A stretch of DNA of 64,000 nt from Rheinheimera sediminis (GCF_004005375.1 NZ_RZUF01000016.1:62001-126000), one strand, 5' to 3'. Counted from the first letter of the stretch, positions 41,014 through 52,993 are shown. Notes: a model not told the origin generated them from the sequence alone. Made by a program: numbers and translations.

Positions 41014-42465
41014 TCAAGCTCCCTCGTTTGGTTTTAATGCAGAAATTGCTAATTTAGCAGCAGCCAGTTGTTTGGCCAGCGCCCCTATGTTGCCCGCCCC
41101 TTGCGTCAGCAACACATCTCCGTCCTGTAATACATCAGCCAAAGCTGCAGCTAAGTCAGAGGGCGTCGCCACATAGATAGGGTCTAACTGACCACGGGCA
41201 CGGATAGAGCGGCATAAACTGCGACTGTCTGCGCCTGGAATAGCGGCTTCGCCTGCGGCATAGACTTCAAGCAATAACAATAAATCGACAGACGACAGTA
41301 CTTTGGCGAAATCTTCGTATAAATCACGGGTTCTGGTGTAACGGTGTGGCTGATAAGCCATCACAATACGGCGCTCTGGCCAGGCGTTGCGCGCTGCCGC
41401 TAAAGTGGCAGCCACTTCGCTTGGATGGTGACCATAATCATCGACCAACAGCACTTTGCCACGACCTGTATCAAACTCGCCGTACTGTTCAAAGCGACGA
41501 CCTATACCTTCAAATTTTTTCAGTGCAGCTAAAATGGAATCCGTGGCTATGCCTTCGTCTTTGGCGACAGCAAAAGCTGCGGTCGCGTTTAATGCATTGT
41601 GACGGCCTGCTAAATTCAGCTCAATCTGGCTGGCTACGCCTTCCTTATCAGTAACAACAAAGTGGCTTTGGGTACCCGTCTGACCGAAGTTGCTAATGAC
41701 ATAATCCGCATCTTCGCTAAAACCATAGGTAATGACAAAACGGCCAAGTTGTGGGATCAGCTCACGCACTACAGCATCGTCGATACACATCACAGCGACG
41801 CCATAAAAGGGCAGGTTATGGCAAAACTCCAGATAGGTGGCTTTCATTTTTTCAAAGTCACCCTGATAAGTTTCCATGTGATCAGGTTCGATATTAGTGA
41901 TCACAGAGGCCATAGGCTGCAAATGCAGAAAAGAGGCATCACTCTCATCCGCTTCGGCAATTAAATAGCGACCAGCACCTAAACGCGCATTGGTGCCTGC
42001 AGAATTCAGTAAGCCGCCAATAACAAAAGTAGGATCAGTGCCCGCTTCTGCAAAAATAGAAGCGATTAAGCTGGTGGTGGTGGTTTTACCGTGAGTACCG
42101 GCAATAGCAATGCCATGGCGGAAACGCATTAATTCAGCCAGCATTTCAGCGCGGCGCACCACCGGAATACGATGTTCTATAGCAGCAGCTACTTCCGGGT
42201 TATCGGTTTTAATAGCGCTGGACACCACAACTACGCTGGCACCTTCAATGTTTTCAGCTTTGTGGCCTATCACAATGCAGGCACCTAACGAAGCTAAACG
42301 GTCTACCACAGGGTTTGGCGCTATATCTGAGCCCGAAACTTTATAACCTTCATTGACTAATACTTCGGCAATACCACCCATACCAGCGCCACCGATCCCC
42401 ACGAAGTGGATCCGATCTACTCTGCGCATAGCATTTTTATTTTGTTGTTTTGTATTGCTACTCAT
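41014..42465 (-). CDS. murC: UDP-N-acetylmuramate--L-alanine ligase
   Basis: First amino-acid ligase of the Mur pathway, cytoplasmic. 483 residues (E. coli 491). It has the N-terminal nucleotide-binding motif [16 protein letters not shown], the ATP P-loop [13 protein letters not shown], and the conserved [13 protein letters not shown] and [12 protein letters not shown] blocks. The start ATG overlaps the murG stop (ATGA). Confidence 0.99.
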   Translation of the reverse strand: MSSNTKQQNKNAMRRVDRIHFVGIGGAGMGGIAEVLVNEGYKVSGSDIAPNPVVDRLASLGACIVIGHKAENIEGASVVVVSSAIKTDNPEVAAAIEHRIPVVRRAEMLAELMRFRHGIAIAGTHGKTTTTSLIASIFAEAGTDPTFVIGGLLNSAGTNARLGAGRYLIAEADESDASFLHLQPMASVITNIEPDHMETYQGDFEKMKATYLEFCHNLPFYGVAVMCIDDAVVRELIPQLGRFVITYGFSEDADYVISNFGQTGTQSHFVVTDKEGVASQIELNLAGRHNALNATAAFAVAKDEGIATDSILAALKKFEGIGRRFEQYGEFDTGRGKVLLVDDYGHHPSEVAATLAAARNAWPERRIVMAYQPHRYTRTRDLYEDFAKVLSSVDLLLLLEVYAAGEAAIPGADSRSLCRSIRARGQLDPIYVATPSDLAAALADVLQDGDVLLTQGAGNIGALAKQLAAAKLAISALKPNEGA

Positions 42466-43574
42466 TTAGTCATACCTGTTACTTCACCACAGACTCTTAC
42501 AACCTGTTCTGCGGCATCATCTATTGCTGTTCTGCGGGCATTATTTGCCAAATGACGCAGTGCACTTTTGTCCTGCAACCAGGACTGAAGCAAAGGCAAC
42601 AAAGCACCTTTACTAAATTCGCTTTGTGGCAGTAGTACTGCCCCTTGTTTTTGTACTAACCAACTGGCGTTAGCCGTCTGGTGATCATCAATAGCGGATG
42701 GCAAAGGCACAAAAACTGCAGCCACACCGGCACAGGCCACTTCAGACACAGTCAAAGCGCCGGCACGGCAAATCACCAGATCGGCCCAAGTGTATGCAGC
42801 AGCCATATCTTCAATAAAAGCACTGGCGCTGACTTTTAATTCAGGCAAAGCCGCATACGCCTGCTGTACCTGCTGCTCCATCGCCTTACCGGTCTGATGG
42901 CGTATTTCCAGCGCACCAGAGTGAGCAGCTTGTGCAAACAGAGCTGGCAATTGCTGGTTAAAGACTTGCGCGCCTAAACTGCCCCCTACGACTAATACTT
43001 TTAAACTTGATGTTGGCGCCTGTAGTTGTTTTTGTGCAGACACAGCCAGTACTTCAGCACGCACCGGGTTGCCAACGACCAGGCGGTCTGTACGGTCAGC
43101 AAAGGCTTGTGGAAAAGCCACTAATACTCTCTTTGCAATGCTGGCTAACACTCTATTGGTCGTACCCGCAACGGCATTTTGCTCATGTACTATTAAAGGT
43201 TTACCCGCTAACCAGGCAGCTAATCCACCTGGACCACTGGCATAACCACCAAAACCAACAACCAGTTCCGGATCCAGTTGCTTCACTAAAGCACGGGCCT
43301 GACTGATAGAGCGCCATAACATCAGAGGTGCTTTCACTAAGCTCTTGAAACCTTTACCACGTAAACCTGCTACAGCAATGCTATGAAACGGGAAACCAAA
43401 CTGCGGCACTAAAGTCGCTTCCATCCGGTCCGCTGTACCAAGCCAGTGAATGGCCCAGCCTTGTTGCTGCAAAAGCTCTGCTACAGCTTTGGCAGGAAAA
43501 ATATGACCACCTGTGCCACCTGCCATAATCAGCGCGGTTTTTTTCTTACCGGCAGTTTGCATCAGCTCAGGCAT
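42462..43574 (-). CDS. murG: Lipid II synthase MurG (GlcNAc transferase)
   Basis: Peripheral membrane glycosyltransferase converting lipid I to lipid II. The ATG at 43574 is preceded by a perfect GGAGG and gives 370 residues ([33 protein letters not shown]). An in-frame start 45 bp earlier lies deeper inside ftsW. Donor-site motifs: the GGTGGH loop, [11 protein letters not shown] and [24 protein letters not shown]. It overlaps ftsW by 8 bp. Confidence 0.97.
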   Translation of the reverse strand: MPELMQTAGKKKTALIMAGGTGGHIFPAKAVAELLQQQGWAIHWLGTADRMEATLVPQFGFPFHSIAVAGLRGKGFKSLVKAPLMLWRSISQARALVKQLDPELVVGFGGYASGPGGLAAWLAGKPLIVHEQNAVAGTTNRVLASIAKRVLVAFPQAFADRTDRLVVGNPVRAEVLAVSAQKQLQAPTSSLKVLVVGGSLGAQVFNQQLPALFAQAAHSGALEIRHQTGKAMEQQVQQAYAALPELKVSASAFIEDMAAAYTWADLVICRAGALTVSEVACAGVAAVFVPLPSAIDDHQTANASWLVQKQGAVLLPQSEFSKGALLPLLQSWLQDKSALRHLANNARRTAIDDAAEQVVRVCGEVTGMTK

Positions 43575-44766
43575 GAGGACCTCCACTGATGGCATGACGA
43601 CCTTTGAGTCGTACTTCAAAATCGATGCGTATTAACAAGGCTGCAGCGACTAACATGATAATTAAACTACTACCGCCAGAGCTGATAAAAGGTAAAGTTA
43701 AACCTTTGGTAGGCAAAACACCGCTGGCAACACCTACGTTGACGCAGGTTTGAAAACCTATCCAAATTGCCAGTGCATAAGCTAAAAAACCATGAAAACT
43801 CATGCCTTTAAACAAGGCCTTGTTACCAATCCATAAAGCGCGGCTGACCAGTAAAAACAGCAGACTCAAGACCACGAAAACTCCTACCAAGCCGGTTTCT
43901 TCCGCAATAACAGCGAAAATAAAGTCGGTATGAGCTTCCGGTAAGTACTCCAGCTTTTGCACACTGTTGCCTAATCCCTGACCAAACCAGCTACCACGGC
44001 CAAAAGCCATCAGCGATTGGGTTAACTGGTAGCCGTTACCAAAAGGATCGGCCCATGGATCTAGAAAGGAAGTCACACGACGCCAACGGTATTCGCTATA
44101 GACTATTAATACGCCAATAGCGGCAAGGCCTGTGAAAATTAAACAGAAAAACTGCCACAACTTAGCACCTGCCAAAAACAGCAGCACCACAGAGGTAGCA
44201 AACATGACAATGACAGTTCCAAGATCTGGTTGCATCAGCAATAGCACAGCCAGAATAAACAAAATGATCAGAGGCTTAATAAAGCCTTTTAAGTTTTCAC
44301 GAACTTCTTCATGCCGACGCACCAGGTAACTGGCCAGATAAACGAAGAAGAACAGTTTAGCAGGTTCAGCCGCTTGAATATTAATGGGCCCAAGTGCCAG
44401 CCAGCGCGTTGAACCATTGACATTTCGACCAAATAACAACACGGCGATCAACAGCACCAAAGCCAACATCAGTAATAAAATATTGGTGTTATGCCACCAG
44501 GACACAGGCACATTGAGCACCAGATAAGAAGCACCTAAGCCGATGACCAAATAGACCAGATGACGAATGGTAAAATGCATAGGGTTGCCATGTAAACGCT
44601 CTGCCACAGGCACTGAGGCACTGGTCACCATAATAATACCAACGCCAACCACTAATGCCAGCAAGACTAAAAACAGCTTGTCGTAGCTGTTACTTTCGTC
44701 ACGCTGCCACCACAAAACTATGGCTTCGATGGGGGAAGGGATCAGGTTCAGTAGCATTTGCTTCAT
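43567..44766 (-). CDS. ftsW: Peptidoglycan glycosyltransferase / divisome protein FtsW
   Basis: SEDS-family polymerase that works with FtsI (PBP3) in septal peptidoglycan synthesis. 399 residues from the ATG at 44766, which overlaps the murD stop (TTATGA) and has AAGG 7 bp upstream; another ATG two codons earlier is possible. About ten membrane spans. Conserved GRGSWFGQGLGNSVQKLEYLPEAHTDFIFAVIAEE and the C-terminal PFISSGGSSL are SEDS hallmarks. Confidence 0.97.
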   Translation of the reverse strand: MKQMLLNLIPSPIEAIVLWWQRDESNSYDKLFLVLLALVVGVGIIMVTSASVPVAERLHGNPMHFTIRHLVYLVIGLGASYLVLNVPVSWWHNTNILLLMLALVLLIAVLLFGRNVNGSTRWLALGPINIQAAEPAKLFFFVYLASYLVRRHEEVRENLKGFIKPLIILFILAVLLLMQPDLGTVIVMFATSVVLLFLAGAKLWQFFCLIFTGLAAIGVLIVYSEYRWRRVTSFLDPWADPFGNGYQLTQSLMAFGRGSWFGQGLGNSVQKLEYLPEAHTDFIFAVIAEETGLVGVFVVLSLLFLLVSRALWIGNKALFKGMSFHGFLAYALAIWIGFQTCVNVGVASGVLPTKGLTLPFISSGGSSLIIMLVAAALLIRIDFEVRLKGRHAISGGPHA

Positions 44767-46088
44767 AACCATACCTTCTGGACCGCTGCGGCAAACTGCT
44801 GGCCACGGTCTTCATAATTTTTAAACATATCAAGACTGGCACAGGCAGGCGATAACAACACCAAATCATCCGCAGTGGCGAGCTGAGCTGCAGTTTTCAC
44901 TGCAGCCATTAAATCTTTGACTTCAAAGCTGCCAGCTTTTAGCGCAGCTATCGCAGGACCGTCCTGCCCTAAAGTAATTAAGTGATCAACATCACTATTT
45001 AACACCCCGGCAAGTTCGCTAAAATCCGCACCTTTGCCATCACCACCTGCAATTAAAATCAACTTACCAGCAACCTCAGGTCGTAAACCTGCAATAGCCG
45101 CCAAAGTAGCGCCGACATTGGTGGCTTTGGAATCATTCACCCAACGCACTGCTTTGTGATTCGCGACCAGTTGGCAACGGTGAGGTAAAGACACAAAAGT
45201 TTTTAACGCCTGAATCAACGCAGAACGGCTGGCACCTGCGGCAAGAGCCAAAGCACAACTGACTAACGCATTAAACTGGTTATGTAAACCTACAATGGCC
45301 ATATCGCGTATGGGCATTAGCGCTTCACCTGACACCAGCAGCCAGCTATCGTTTTGCAGCTGTACCACGCCGTAGTCTGCACCTGTCAGGTCCAACGCCA
45401 GAGAAGCCACTGAAGCTTTTGGAGTAGTCAAGGCATCAGCTTTATTGTAAATAGCCAGTTGTGTGCCCTTGTACACTCTCTGTTTAGAGGCAGCATAGGC
45501 AGCCATGGTGCCGTATCTATCCATATGGTCTTCAGTTACATTCAGAATACAGGCCGCTTTGCTCTGCAGGGAATGAGTCGTATCCAGTTGGAAGCTCGAT
45601 AACTCCAGTACAAAGACATCAGCGTCGCTTTGCAACGCATCGAGAATAGGTAAACCAATATTGCCTGCTGCTATGGCTTTTATGCCTGAACATTGCAGCA
45701 TAAAAGCAGTTAAACTAGTCACAGTTGATTTGCCATTCGAACCTGTAATGGCTAACACAGGCTTCTGGTTTTGCAGTGCAAATAACTCCACATCACCAAT
45801 CAAGTGTGCGCCTTGCGCTAAGGCAAAACGTATCGCTGGATGTTTAGGGTCTAAGCCTGGGCTGACCACCAACACATCCATTTGAGCCAGACGGTTAGCG
45901 TCCAGCTCACCTAAATAAATCCCGTCCACCTTGTCTGCGGGGATCTGCTCCAGCCCTGAGACTTTGGCTCGAGTGTCCATCAGCACAGGTTTGACGCCTT
46001 GTTTCAGCAAAAAGCGCACTGTAGCCAGACCTGAAAGGCCTAGTCCTATCACAGCAACACGTTTTCCCTGAAACAACTTAGCGTTCAT
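44763..46088 (-). CDS. murD: UDP-N-acetylmuramoylalanine--D-glutamate ligase
   Basis: Second Mur ligase, adds D-Glu. 441 residues (E. coli 438). N-terminal VIGLGLSGLATVRFLLKQG, P-loop ITGSNGKSTVTSL, central NVTEDHMDRYG and the C-terminal VLLSPACASLDMFKNYEDRGQQF match the family. Two bases after mraY, so part of the same tightly packed transcript. Confidence 0.99.
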   Translation of the reverse strand: MNAKLFQGKRVAVIGLGLSGLATVRFLLKQGVKPVLMDTRAKVSGLEQIPADKVDGIYLGELDANRLAQMDVLVVSPGLDPKHPAIRFALAQGAHLIGDVELFALQNQKPVLAITGSNGKSTVTSLTAFMLQCSGIKAIAAGNIGLPILDALQSDADVFVLELSSFQLDTTHSLQSKAACILNVTEDHMDRYGTMAAYAASKQRVYKGTQLAIYNKADALTTPKASVASLALDLTGADYGVVQLQNDSWLLVSGEALMPIRDMAIVGLHNQFNALVSCALALAAGASRSALIQALKTFVSLPHRCQLVANHKAVRWVNDSKATNVGATLAAIAGLRPEVAGKLILIAGGDGKGADFSELAGVLNSDVDHLITLGQDGPAIAALKAGSFEVKDLMAAVKTAAQLATADDLVLLSPACASLDMFKNYEDRGQQFAAAVQKVWL

Positions 46089-46090
46089 TT

Positions 46091-47173
46091 TTATCTCAGT
46101 TTTAAAGTAGCCAAACCAATCAGCACAAAAATAACTGACAAAATCCAGAACCGGACAATAACGCGAGGTTCAGGCCAACCTTTTAATTCGTAGTGATGAT
46201 GAATAGGTGCCATACGGAAAATACGCTGGCCACGAAGTTTGTAGGAACCAACCTGCAAAATTACCGACACAGTTTCCATCACAAAAACGCCACCCATGAT
46301 AAAGAGCACTATTTCCTGACGGACTAAAATGGCGATCACCCCAAGCACTGCGCCTAAAGCTAAAGAGCCTACATCGCCCATAAAGACCTGAGCTGGATAG
46401 GTGTTAAACCAAAGGAAACCAAGACCTGCGCCGACCAAAGCTGCACAGACTACTACCAGTTCACTGGCGTGAGGCAGGTAAGGAATATTCAGGTAACTGG
46501 CAAAATTCACGTTGCCGCTGGCATAAGCAATGATCGCGAAAGCAAAGGCCACCATAATGGTTGGAACTATAGCTAAACCGTCCAAACCATCGGTTAAATT
46601 CACGGCGTTGCTGGTACCCACAATGACGAAGTAACACAAAGCAATAAAGATAAAGCCAAGCTGCGGCAACACATCTTTTATAAAGGGCAGTACTAAACTG
46701 GTTTCTGCCGGACGTTCCGCTGTCGCATAGAGGAAAAAGGCGATGGCAACAGCAAATAAGGACTGCCAGAAATATTTCCACTTGGCGATCAAGCCTTTTG
46801 GATCTTTACGCACAACCTTGCGGTAATCGTCAATAAAGCCAATCCAGCCAAAGCTTATCAGCGTAAAAATAACGACCCAAACGTATTTATTGGTGAGATC
46901 AGCCCATAACACAATACTGGTCAGCACTGAACCTAAAATCAGCAAACCTCCCATGGTAGGAGTGCCTTTTTTAGAGAAGTGGCTTTGTGGACCATCGTCA
47001 CGAACTGTTTGACCAATTTGCAGTTGCTGTAACTTGGAGATCAGTTTAGGGCCGAAATACAGGCTGAGCATTAAGGCTGTCAAAATACCCAGAATAGACC
47101 TGAAGGTCAGGTAACTGAATACGTTAAAAGCATTGATATATTGAGTTAAATACTCGGCTAACCACACTAACAT
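46091..47173 (-). CDS. mraY: Phospho-N-acetylmuramoyl-pentapeptide transferase MraY
   Basis: Polytopic enzyme that makes lipid I from undecaprenyl phosphate. The start at 47173 gives [25 protein letters not shown] and 360 residues, identical in length to E. coli; an earlier ATG adds seven residues inside murF. Catalytic blocks: [45 protein letters not shown] and HHHYELKGW. Overlaps murF by 7 bp. Confidence 0.98.
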   Translation of the reverse strand: MLVWLAEYLTQYINAFNVFSYLTFRSILGILTALMLSLYFGPKLISKLQQLQIGQTVRDDGPQSHFSKKGTPTMGGLLILGSVLTSIVLWADLTNKYVWVVIFTLISFGWIGFIDDYRKVVRKDPKGLIAKWKYFWQSLFAVAIAFFLYATAERPAETSLVLPFIKDVLPQLGFIFIALCYFVIVGTSNAVNLTDGLDGLAIVPTIMVAFAFAIIAYASGNVNFASYLNIPYLPHASELVVVCAALVGAGLGFLWFNTYPAQVFMGDVGSLALGAVLGVIAILVRQEIVLFIMGGVFVMETVSVILQVGSYKLRGQRIFRMAPIHHHYELKGWPEPRVIVRFWILSVIFVLIGLATLKLR

Positions 47174-48543
47174 GAACTGATCTCCTGCTGACATCTTTCT
47201 AGCAAGTCCTGCACTACCAATTCCATTTTGGCGCTGCGCGAACCTTTGACCAGTACAGTCGCGTTAGACTGCTCATCAAGGATCGGGCTTAACTTCTGGA
47301 TCAGTTGCTGACGGGAACTAAAATGGGCCCCTTGGCCGTTAAACAAATCACTGGCGCTCTGTGATAACACACCCAGGGTGAATAACAGATTAATTCCCTT
47401 CTGTTTGGCGTATAAACCTACTTCCTCATGGTACAAACGGGCGTCCGCACCCAACTCTCCCATATCACCAAAAACCAAAACTCTGAATCCCGGATAAGTC
47501 GCTAGTAAATCGATAGCCGCTTTAGTAGATTCAGAATTCGCGTTATAGGTATCGTCAATCAGACGTAATTTGTCACTGGCTTGCGTCACGTTGATACGGC
47601 CTTTGACCGGCTTCATCGCAGCCAAACCTAACTGCACATCTATCAGACTGGCCCCCAAAGCCAAAGTCGCAGCGGCTGCCGCCAACGCATTGGCCACATT
47701 ATGCTTGCCTGGTAGCACCAACTGCACAAAGATGCGGCCTTGTGGGCAGATCAGATCAAAACTGGCACAACCCTGTTCATTCAGCACTATATGTTCGGCA
47801 CTGAAATCAGCGGCTTGAGTACTGCTAAAAGTCAGTACCTTTTTATCCTGTAAACGCTTTAACCAATACTCGGAAAACTCGCTATCCAGCGGCACTATAG
47901 CCACGCCATCAGCGCCTAAAGAGCCATAAATTTCACCTTTGGCACGAGCTACACCAAACAAGTCACCAAAACCTTCCAGATGGGCTGCCGCCACATTGGT
48001 GATCACGGAAACCTCAGGTTTTACTAAAGACGAGGTATAAGCAATTTCGCCTAAATGATTGGCGCCCAGCTCCATCACTGCATACTGATGTTGCTCCGTT
48101 AACCTTAATAAGGTTAAAGGTGCTCCAATATCGTTATTAAAGTTGCCTGCTGTCGCGAGCACATTGCCAATGCGGTCCAAAATGGCCGCCATCATTTCTT
48201 TGACTGTGGTTTTACCTACACTGCCAGTCACAGCCACAGACTTAGGATTGACCTTTTGTTTTACACCAGCACCTAAAGCACCTAAAGCCAAGCGGGTGTC
48301 AGCAACAATAATTTGCGGCACTGCTACATCGAGCTGCTGATCAACAATCAAAGCTACAGCGCCTTTGGCAATCACATCAGCAGCGAACTGGTGACCATCA
48401 AAGTTCGGGCCTTTTAAGGCAATAAACAAATCGCCTTGGTTGATATTGCGGCTGTCTGTGCTGACACTCTGAATTTGAATATCAGCGCCAACCAGTTGTC
48501 CCTGCACTAACTGTGCTATTTCTCTTGTTTGTAGAGGGATCAT
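47167..48543 (-). CDS. murF: UDP-MurNAc-tripeptide--D-alanyl-D-alanine ligase
   Basis: Adds D-Ala-D-Ala to the UDP-MurNAc tripeptide. 458 residues (E. coli 452). Features: [18 protein letters not shown] near the N-terminus, P-loop [26 protein letters not shown] and [14 protein letters not shown] in the ligase core. Starts at the murE stop (ATGA). Confidence 0.98.
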   Translation of the reverse strand: MIPLQTREIAQLVQGQLVGADIQIQSVSTDSRNINQGDLFIALKGPNFDGHQFAADVIAKGAVALIVDQQLDVAVPQIIVADTRLALGALGAGVKQKVNPKSVAVTGSVGKTTVKEMMAAILDRIGNVLATAGNFNNDIGAPLTLLRLTEQHQYAVMELGANHLGEIAYTSSLVKPEVSVITNVAAAHLEGFGDLFGVARAKGEIYGSLGADGVAIVPLDSEFSEYWLKRLQDKKVLTFSSTQAADFSAEHIVLNEQGCASFDLICPQGRIFVQLVLPGKHNVANALAAAAATLALGASLIDVQLGLAAMKPVKGRINVTQASDKLRLIDDTYNANSESTKAAIDLLATYPGFRVLVFGDMGELGADARLYHEEVGLYAKQKGINLLFTLGVLSQSASDLFNGQGAHFSSRQQLIQKLSPILDEQSNATVLVKGSRSAKMELVVQDLLERCQQEISSC

Positions 48544-50009
48544 AAAGCAGTCTCCGTCACCAGTTGTAGGACAAAGGCACGTTCGTCGTAGGGTAAAACT
48601 TCATGGCCAATGATTTGATAATCTTCGTGCCCCTTACCAGCGATCAGTACCAGGTCACCAGCTTTGGCTTGTTCTAATGCTGTGCGTATCGCCGTTTTAC
48701 GATCGGTGATCAGCTGATACTGCTGTTGTGTGCAACCTGCAGCTATATCCAGACAAATTGCCATCACATCTTCAGTACGGGGATTGTCTGCGGTAATAAT
48801 CAACTGATCGGCTAAGCGCTCAGCAATAGCGCCCATTAAAGGCCGTTTGCCTTTATCGCGGTCGCCGCCACAACCAAACACAGCCCAAAGCTTGCCCTGA
48901 CAATGATTGCGCACTGCAATTAAGGTTTGCTCCAGCGCATCAGGCGTATGGGCGTAATCCACCACAGCCATCACCTTGCGGCTTGGTTGATAAAACTGCT
49001 CGATACGGCCTGGCACGCTGCAAAGCTGCTGCACTGCGGCCACCAAAGCGTCAAAACTGTGGCCCAGCTGCAACATGGCGCCGAACGCTGCCAATACGTT
49101 TTGAATGTTAAATTCACCCAGCACTTTAAGTTGCAGCTGCTGTTGACCTAAATGACTGCTTAAGCGGAACTGATAACCCAGTGGAGTGATTTCCAGCTGG
49201 TCGTAAGCTAAATATTCGCTATAGCCCACACAATCTTCAAGCTTGCCATAAGCCAGCACTGGCAAAGTGCAGTCCGCAGCTAACTGGCGACCAAAGTCGT
49301 CAGAGACATTAATCACAGCTTTTTTGGCTAAATCCGCTTTAAACAACAAAGCCTTGGCTTCGCCATACGCTTGCATAGTGCCGTGATAATCCAGGTGATC
49401 GCGGGTTAAATTGCTAAACACAGCCACCTCAAACTGCAAACCAGCCACACGCTGTTGCACCAAGGCATGAGAGGATACTTCCATCGCCACCAACTCTGCG
49501 CCTTTAGCGGCTTCAGCCGACAGAATGCGGTGAATATCCACCAGATGAGGCGTAGTGTTATTTAATGGCGTCAGATTACGGTAATCGCCATAACCCAAAG
49601 TGCCAATCACAGCGGCTTGTTGCTCTAGCAGTACAGCTAATTGATTGACAAAAATTGCAGTGCTGGATTTGCCGTTGGTGCCGGTAATACCCACAAGTTG
49701 CAGCGCCTGATGCGGATAAAAAGCGGCAGCTAAATCGCTCAGTTGTTCAACCAGATTGCTAACCACCACAATAGGTTCATCATGCAGCGAACTCTGAGTA
49801 TCAGTCAGTACCAACACAGCACCAGCTGCTAAGGCTTTTTCAATAAACTGATTGCCATGAGTTTTAGTACCTGGCAAAGCCAGAAACACATCACCGCTTT
49901 GCACTTCTGAGCTATTGATACGCAGATTCTTCAATGGCAAAGCTGCCACAGAAGTTGGCAGCTGGATTGCAAAAGGAGTAAGCCAGAGCTGGAGTGAGTT
50001 AGCCTGCAT
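48540..50009 (-). CDS. murE: UDP-MurNAc-L-Ala-D-Glu--diaminopimelate ligase
   Basis: Third Mur ligase. The start at 50009 (MQANSLQLWLTPF) gives 489 residues; the upstream extension lies inside ftsI and looks unlike MurE. P-loop GITGTNGKSSTAIF. TADNPRTEDVM contains the DNPR motif that selects meso-diaminopimelate over lysine, as expected in Gram-negatives. Also VVDYAHTPDALEQTL. Overlaps the ftsI end by 11 bp. Confidence 0.98.
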   Translation of the reverse strand: MQANSLQLWLTPFAIQLPTSVAALPLKNLRINSSEVQSGDVFLALPGTKTHGNQFIEKALAAGAVLVLTDTQSSLHDEPIVVVSNLVEQLSDLAAAFYPHQALQLVGITGTNGKSSTAIFVNQLAVLLEQQAAVIGTLGYGDYRNLTPLNNTTPHLVDIHRILSAEAAKGAELVAMEVSSHALVQQRVAGLQFEVAVFSNLTRDHLDYHGTMQAYGEAKALLFKADLAKKAVINVSDDFGRQLAADCTLPVLAYGKLEDCVGYSEYLAYDQLEITPLGYQFRLSSHLGQQQLQLKVLGEFNIQNVLAAFGAMLQLGHSFDALVAAVQQLCSVPGRIEQFYQPSRKVMAVVDYAHTPDALEQTLIAVRNHCQGKLWAVFGCGGDRDKGKRPLMGAIAERLADQLIITADNPRTEDVMAICLDIAAGCTQQQYQLITDRKTAIRTALEQAKAGDLVLIAGKGHEDYQIIGHEVLPYDERAFVLQLVTETAL

Positions 50010-51753
50010 TGGGCACCTCACTGACTTTGGTAATACGGCTGTCGGTAGCATCAGGCGCAATATTTAATAACTGCATTGCAGCACCCGATACCGCAGAGAA
50101 CACTGGAGCTGCTACTTCACCACCGTAGTAATAATCGCCGCTTGGTTCGTTGATAATAACCACCACAGCAATACGAGGGTTTGAAATTGGGGCTATACCG
50201 GCAAAAGAGCCAATGTAATCATCGCTGTAACCACGGATACCGGCCTTTTTCGCTGTACCGGTTTTACCACCTACACGATAACCAGGTACTGCGGCTTTTT
50301 TCGCGCTGCCACCAGGGCCAACCACTGCTTCTAACATGGCAACCATATTATCGGCATGCTCTTCGCTGACCACTCGTTCACCTTGAGGTTTATTGCTGCT
50401 TTTGAAAATAGACAAAGGATAAGACACTCCGCCATTGCCGATAGTGGCGTAAATACGGGCCAGTTGTACTGCGTTTACAGTAAAGCTGTAACCAAAGGAG
50501 ACGGTGGCCAGCGCATGCTCGCCCCAACGACGTTGTTCACGTAAAACCCCTGGGGTTTCGCCCGTCAGGCCTAAACCTGTTTCAGAGCCCACACCCATTT
50601 TGTAATACATATCAAGAAATTTGTCGGTAGGCATACCTAAAGCTAAACGGGTAACGCCTATGTTACTGGACTTGCGCATTATGCCAGTCAGGTCCAGATC
50701 ACCATAACCATTAATATCCCGCACTAAACGGCCACCAATACGCACAGGACCATAACCTGTCGAAATCACTGTTTCCATAGTGGCAGTGCCATTTTCCAAT
50801 GCAGCTAAAACAGGCAAAGGTTTAATGGTGGAACCCGGTTCAAAAGTATCTGTAATAGCACGATTACGGTATCTGTTGCTGTCGGTATTCTTCCTGTTGT
50901 TTGGGTTATACGAAGGAGCATTGGCCAGCGCCAGTACCTCCCCGTTATGTACGTCCACCACCACGACAGAACCCGAAGTAGCACCAAATTGCATTACAGC
51001 TTTCTTCAGCTCACGATATGCCACAGCCTGAATGCGCTGGTCGATACTCAATTGGATATTATTTGAGGCCTGGCCATCGGTTTGTGACAAAACCTCAACC
51101 TCGCGGCCTTTGGCATCTTTGCGGATGGTCTTTAATGCGGGCTTGCCAGTTAACTGGTCGTTAAACTGACGTTCAATGCCTTCCATGCCCTGGTCGTCTA
51201 CATTGGTAAAACCCAATAAGTGCGCCGTAACCTCACCAGCCGGATAATAACGACGGGATTCCTGCTGAAAAGCAATACCCGGAATTTTTAACTGTTTGAT
51301 GTAATCCACAGTGGCAGGGCTGGCCTGGCGCTGTAAATACACAAAACGCTTGGTATCGTCTGCGCCTATCTTGTCAGACAATTGCTGAGGACTGATTTGC
51401 AGCATATCAGCCAGCGCATGCCAGCGACGCTCATCAATTTTATGTCTGCTGCGCAGTACCAGCTGTGGATCAGCCCAAATGGATTGAACAGGTACGCTGA
51501 CCGCCAGCTCTTCGCCATTTCGGTCTAAAATCATGCCACGCATGGCAGCATCAGATTTCACCCTCAGGGTACGCATATCACCTTGTTCCAGCAGCATTTC
51601 AGGCTCGAGTACCTGCAAATAAGCAGCACGGATTATCAGCGCGCTAAATACAGCAAATAATGACAGAATCACAAAAGCAAAACGCCAACTGATAACAGTC
51701 GGCTGTTGATTCTTTTTCGCCTGCTTTTTAGGTGCTGCTGGTTTTTTTATCAT
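49999..51753 (-). CDS. ftsI: Septal transpeptidase FtsI (PBP3)
   Basis: Class B penicillin-binding protein for septal cross-linking, partner of FtsW. 584 residues (E. coli 588). A short cytoplasmic tail and a single membrane helix (about 24-46) come first. The non-catalytic pedestal domain has RGMILDRNGEELAVS. The transpeptidase domain has the active-site STIK tetrad (in EPGSTIKPLPVL), SSN (in KSSNIGVTRLAL) and KTGT. Coupled to ftsL by a 4-bp overlap. Confidence 0.98.
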   Translation of the reverse strand: MIKKPAAPKKQAKKNQQPTVISWRFAFVILSLFAVFSALIIRAAYLQVLEPEMLLEQGDMRTLRVKSDAAMRGMILDRNGEELAVSVPVQSIWADPQLVLRSRHKIDERRWHALADMLQISPQQLSDKIGADDTKRFVYLQRQASPATVDYIKQLKIPGIAFQQESRRYYPAGEVTAHLLGFTNVDDQGMEGIERQFNDQLTGKPALKTIRKDAKGREVEVLSQTDGQASNNIQLSIDQRIQAVAYRELKKAVMQFGATSGSVVVVDVHNGEVLALANAPSYNPNNRKNTDSNRYRNRAITDTFEPGSTIKPLPVLAALENGTATMETVISTGYGPVRIGGRLVRDINGYGDLDLTGIMRKSSNIGVTRLALGMPTDKFLDMYYKMGVGSETGLGLTGETPGVLREQRRWGEHALATVSFGYSFTVNAVQLARIYATIGNGGVSYPLSIFKSSNKPQGERVVSEEHADNMVAMLEAVVGPGGSAKKAAVPGYRVGGKTGTAKKAGIRGYSDDYIGSFAGIAPISNPRIAVVVIINEPSGDYYYGGEVAAPVFSAVSGAAMQLLNIAPDATDSRITKVSEVPNAG

Positions 51754-52058
51754 GGTTCCTGCACCACCACATCTTGCGGACCGCTGGGCCTGATCATATT
51801 GAGTTTGGTTGCGGCTAACTCTTCTACCCTGCTATGTTCCGACAAGGCCCTCTGCTCCAGCAACAAGTTGCGCCACTCCATCTCAAGGGTGTCACGATGC
51901 TGCAGTATTCTGTCTTCGTACATCGTCAACTGGCGGTTCATATGAGTGAACTCGACCACGGCCAAAGCTGAACCTAAGCAGCACAACATCAGCACCAGCA
52001 AAAACTTATGTTGCCAGATATCGCTTATGATCAGTCGGTTCAGTCTAATCGCGCTCAT
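51750..52058 (-). CDS. ftsL: Cell division protein FtsL
   Basis: Small bitopic divisome protein, 102 residues. Membrane helix at about 18-37 ([20 protein letters not shown]), then a periplasmic coiled coil (about 42-85). It partners FtsB and FtsQ and activates FtsWI. Sequence is poorly conserved across species, so the call relies on topology and its position between rsmH and ftsI. Confidence 0.94.
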   Translation of the reverse strand: MSAIRLNRLIISDIWQHKFLLVLMLCCLGSALAVVEFTHMNRQLTMYEDRILQHRDTLEMEWRNLLLEQRALSEHSRVEELAATKLNMIRPSGPQDVVVQEP

Positions 52059-52993
52059 GCGGTTTTCTCAGCTATACGTAACACAGCGCTGCGGGCACGG
52101 ACGTTGTTTTCCAGTTCAGCATCAGACGGCATAATAGCTTTGCCAATCAGTTTTAATGGGGTGTACAGGTTCAGCTGGTCTTGTGTCAGAGGTAAACCTT
52201 TAGGAATAGCTGCACCTTTGCTTTTTAACCGCATAAACTGTTTCACCATACGGTCTTCCAACGAATGGAAACTGATCACAGTTAAACGACCACCAGGTTT
52301 TAACACATGCACAGCAGCGTCCAGCGCAGTTTTAATCTGATCCAGTTCGCTGTTGATATAAATACGGATACCCTGGAAGCTACGAGTTGCAGGATGTTTT
52401 TTCTCTTTATGACTTTTTGGTACTACAGTGCTGATTAAACTAGCCAGTTGAGCAGTGCGGGTCAGTGGTTGCTCACTGCGACTATCAACTATGGCATTGG
52501 CTATACGCCATGCCGATTTTTCTTCGCCGTATTCACGTAACACAAAAGTAATGTCTTCGACATCGGCTTTAGCCAGCCAGTCGGCAGCGGAAATACCTGA
52601 TGTTGGGTCCATCCGCATATCCAGCGGGCCATCACGCATAAAGCTAAAACCACGTTCTGCGTCATCAAGTTGCGGCGAGGACACACCTAAATCCAGCAAT
52701 ATACCGTCGACTTTTCCGGTAATGCCGTGGTCTTCAGCGATTTGAGCTAAAGCGGCAAAAGGACTGTGGGTAATAGAAAAACGTGGGTCGGCCAACAAAG
52801 GCTCTGCCGCGGCAATAGCTGCCGGGTCGCGATCAATACCGTATAAACGGCCTTGTTCGCCTAGTTTAGACAGGATCACTCTACTGTGGCCACCGCGGCC
52901 AAAGGTACCGTCGAGATAAATCCCGTCGGGTTTGATGGCTAATCCGTCTATGGTTTCAGCCAATAGTACGGAGATATGGGCGCTTTGATCCAT
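52055..52993 (-). CDS. rsmH: 16S rRNA (cytosine-1402-N4)-methyltransferase RsmH
   Basis: SAM-dependent methyltransferase of 312 residues (E. coli 313), formerly MraW. N-terminal [33 protein letters not shown] includes the SAM loop; [31 protein letters not shown] is diagnostic, and [15 protein letters not shown] lies near the C-terminus. Its start overlaps the mraZ stop by one base. Confidence 0.99.
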   Translation of the reverse strand: MDQSAHISVLLAETIDGLAIKPDGIYLDGTFGRGGHSRVILSKLGEQGRLYGIDRDPAAIAAAEPLLADPRFSITHSPFAALAQIAEDHGITGKVDGILLDLGVSSPQLDDAERGFSFMRDGPLDMRMDPTSGISAADWLAKADVEDITFVLREYGEEKSAWRIANAIVDSRSEQPLTRTAQLASLISTVVPKSHKEKKHPATRSFQGIRIYINSELDQIKTALDAAVHVLKPGGRLTVISFHSLEDRMVKQFMRLKSKGAAIPKGLPLTQDQLNLYTPLKLIGKAIMPSDAELENNVRARSAVLRIAEKTA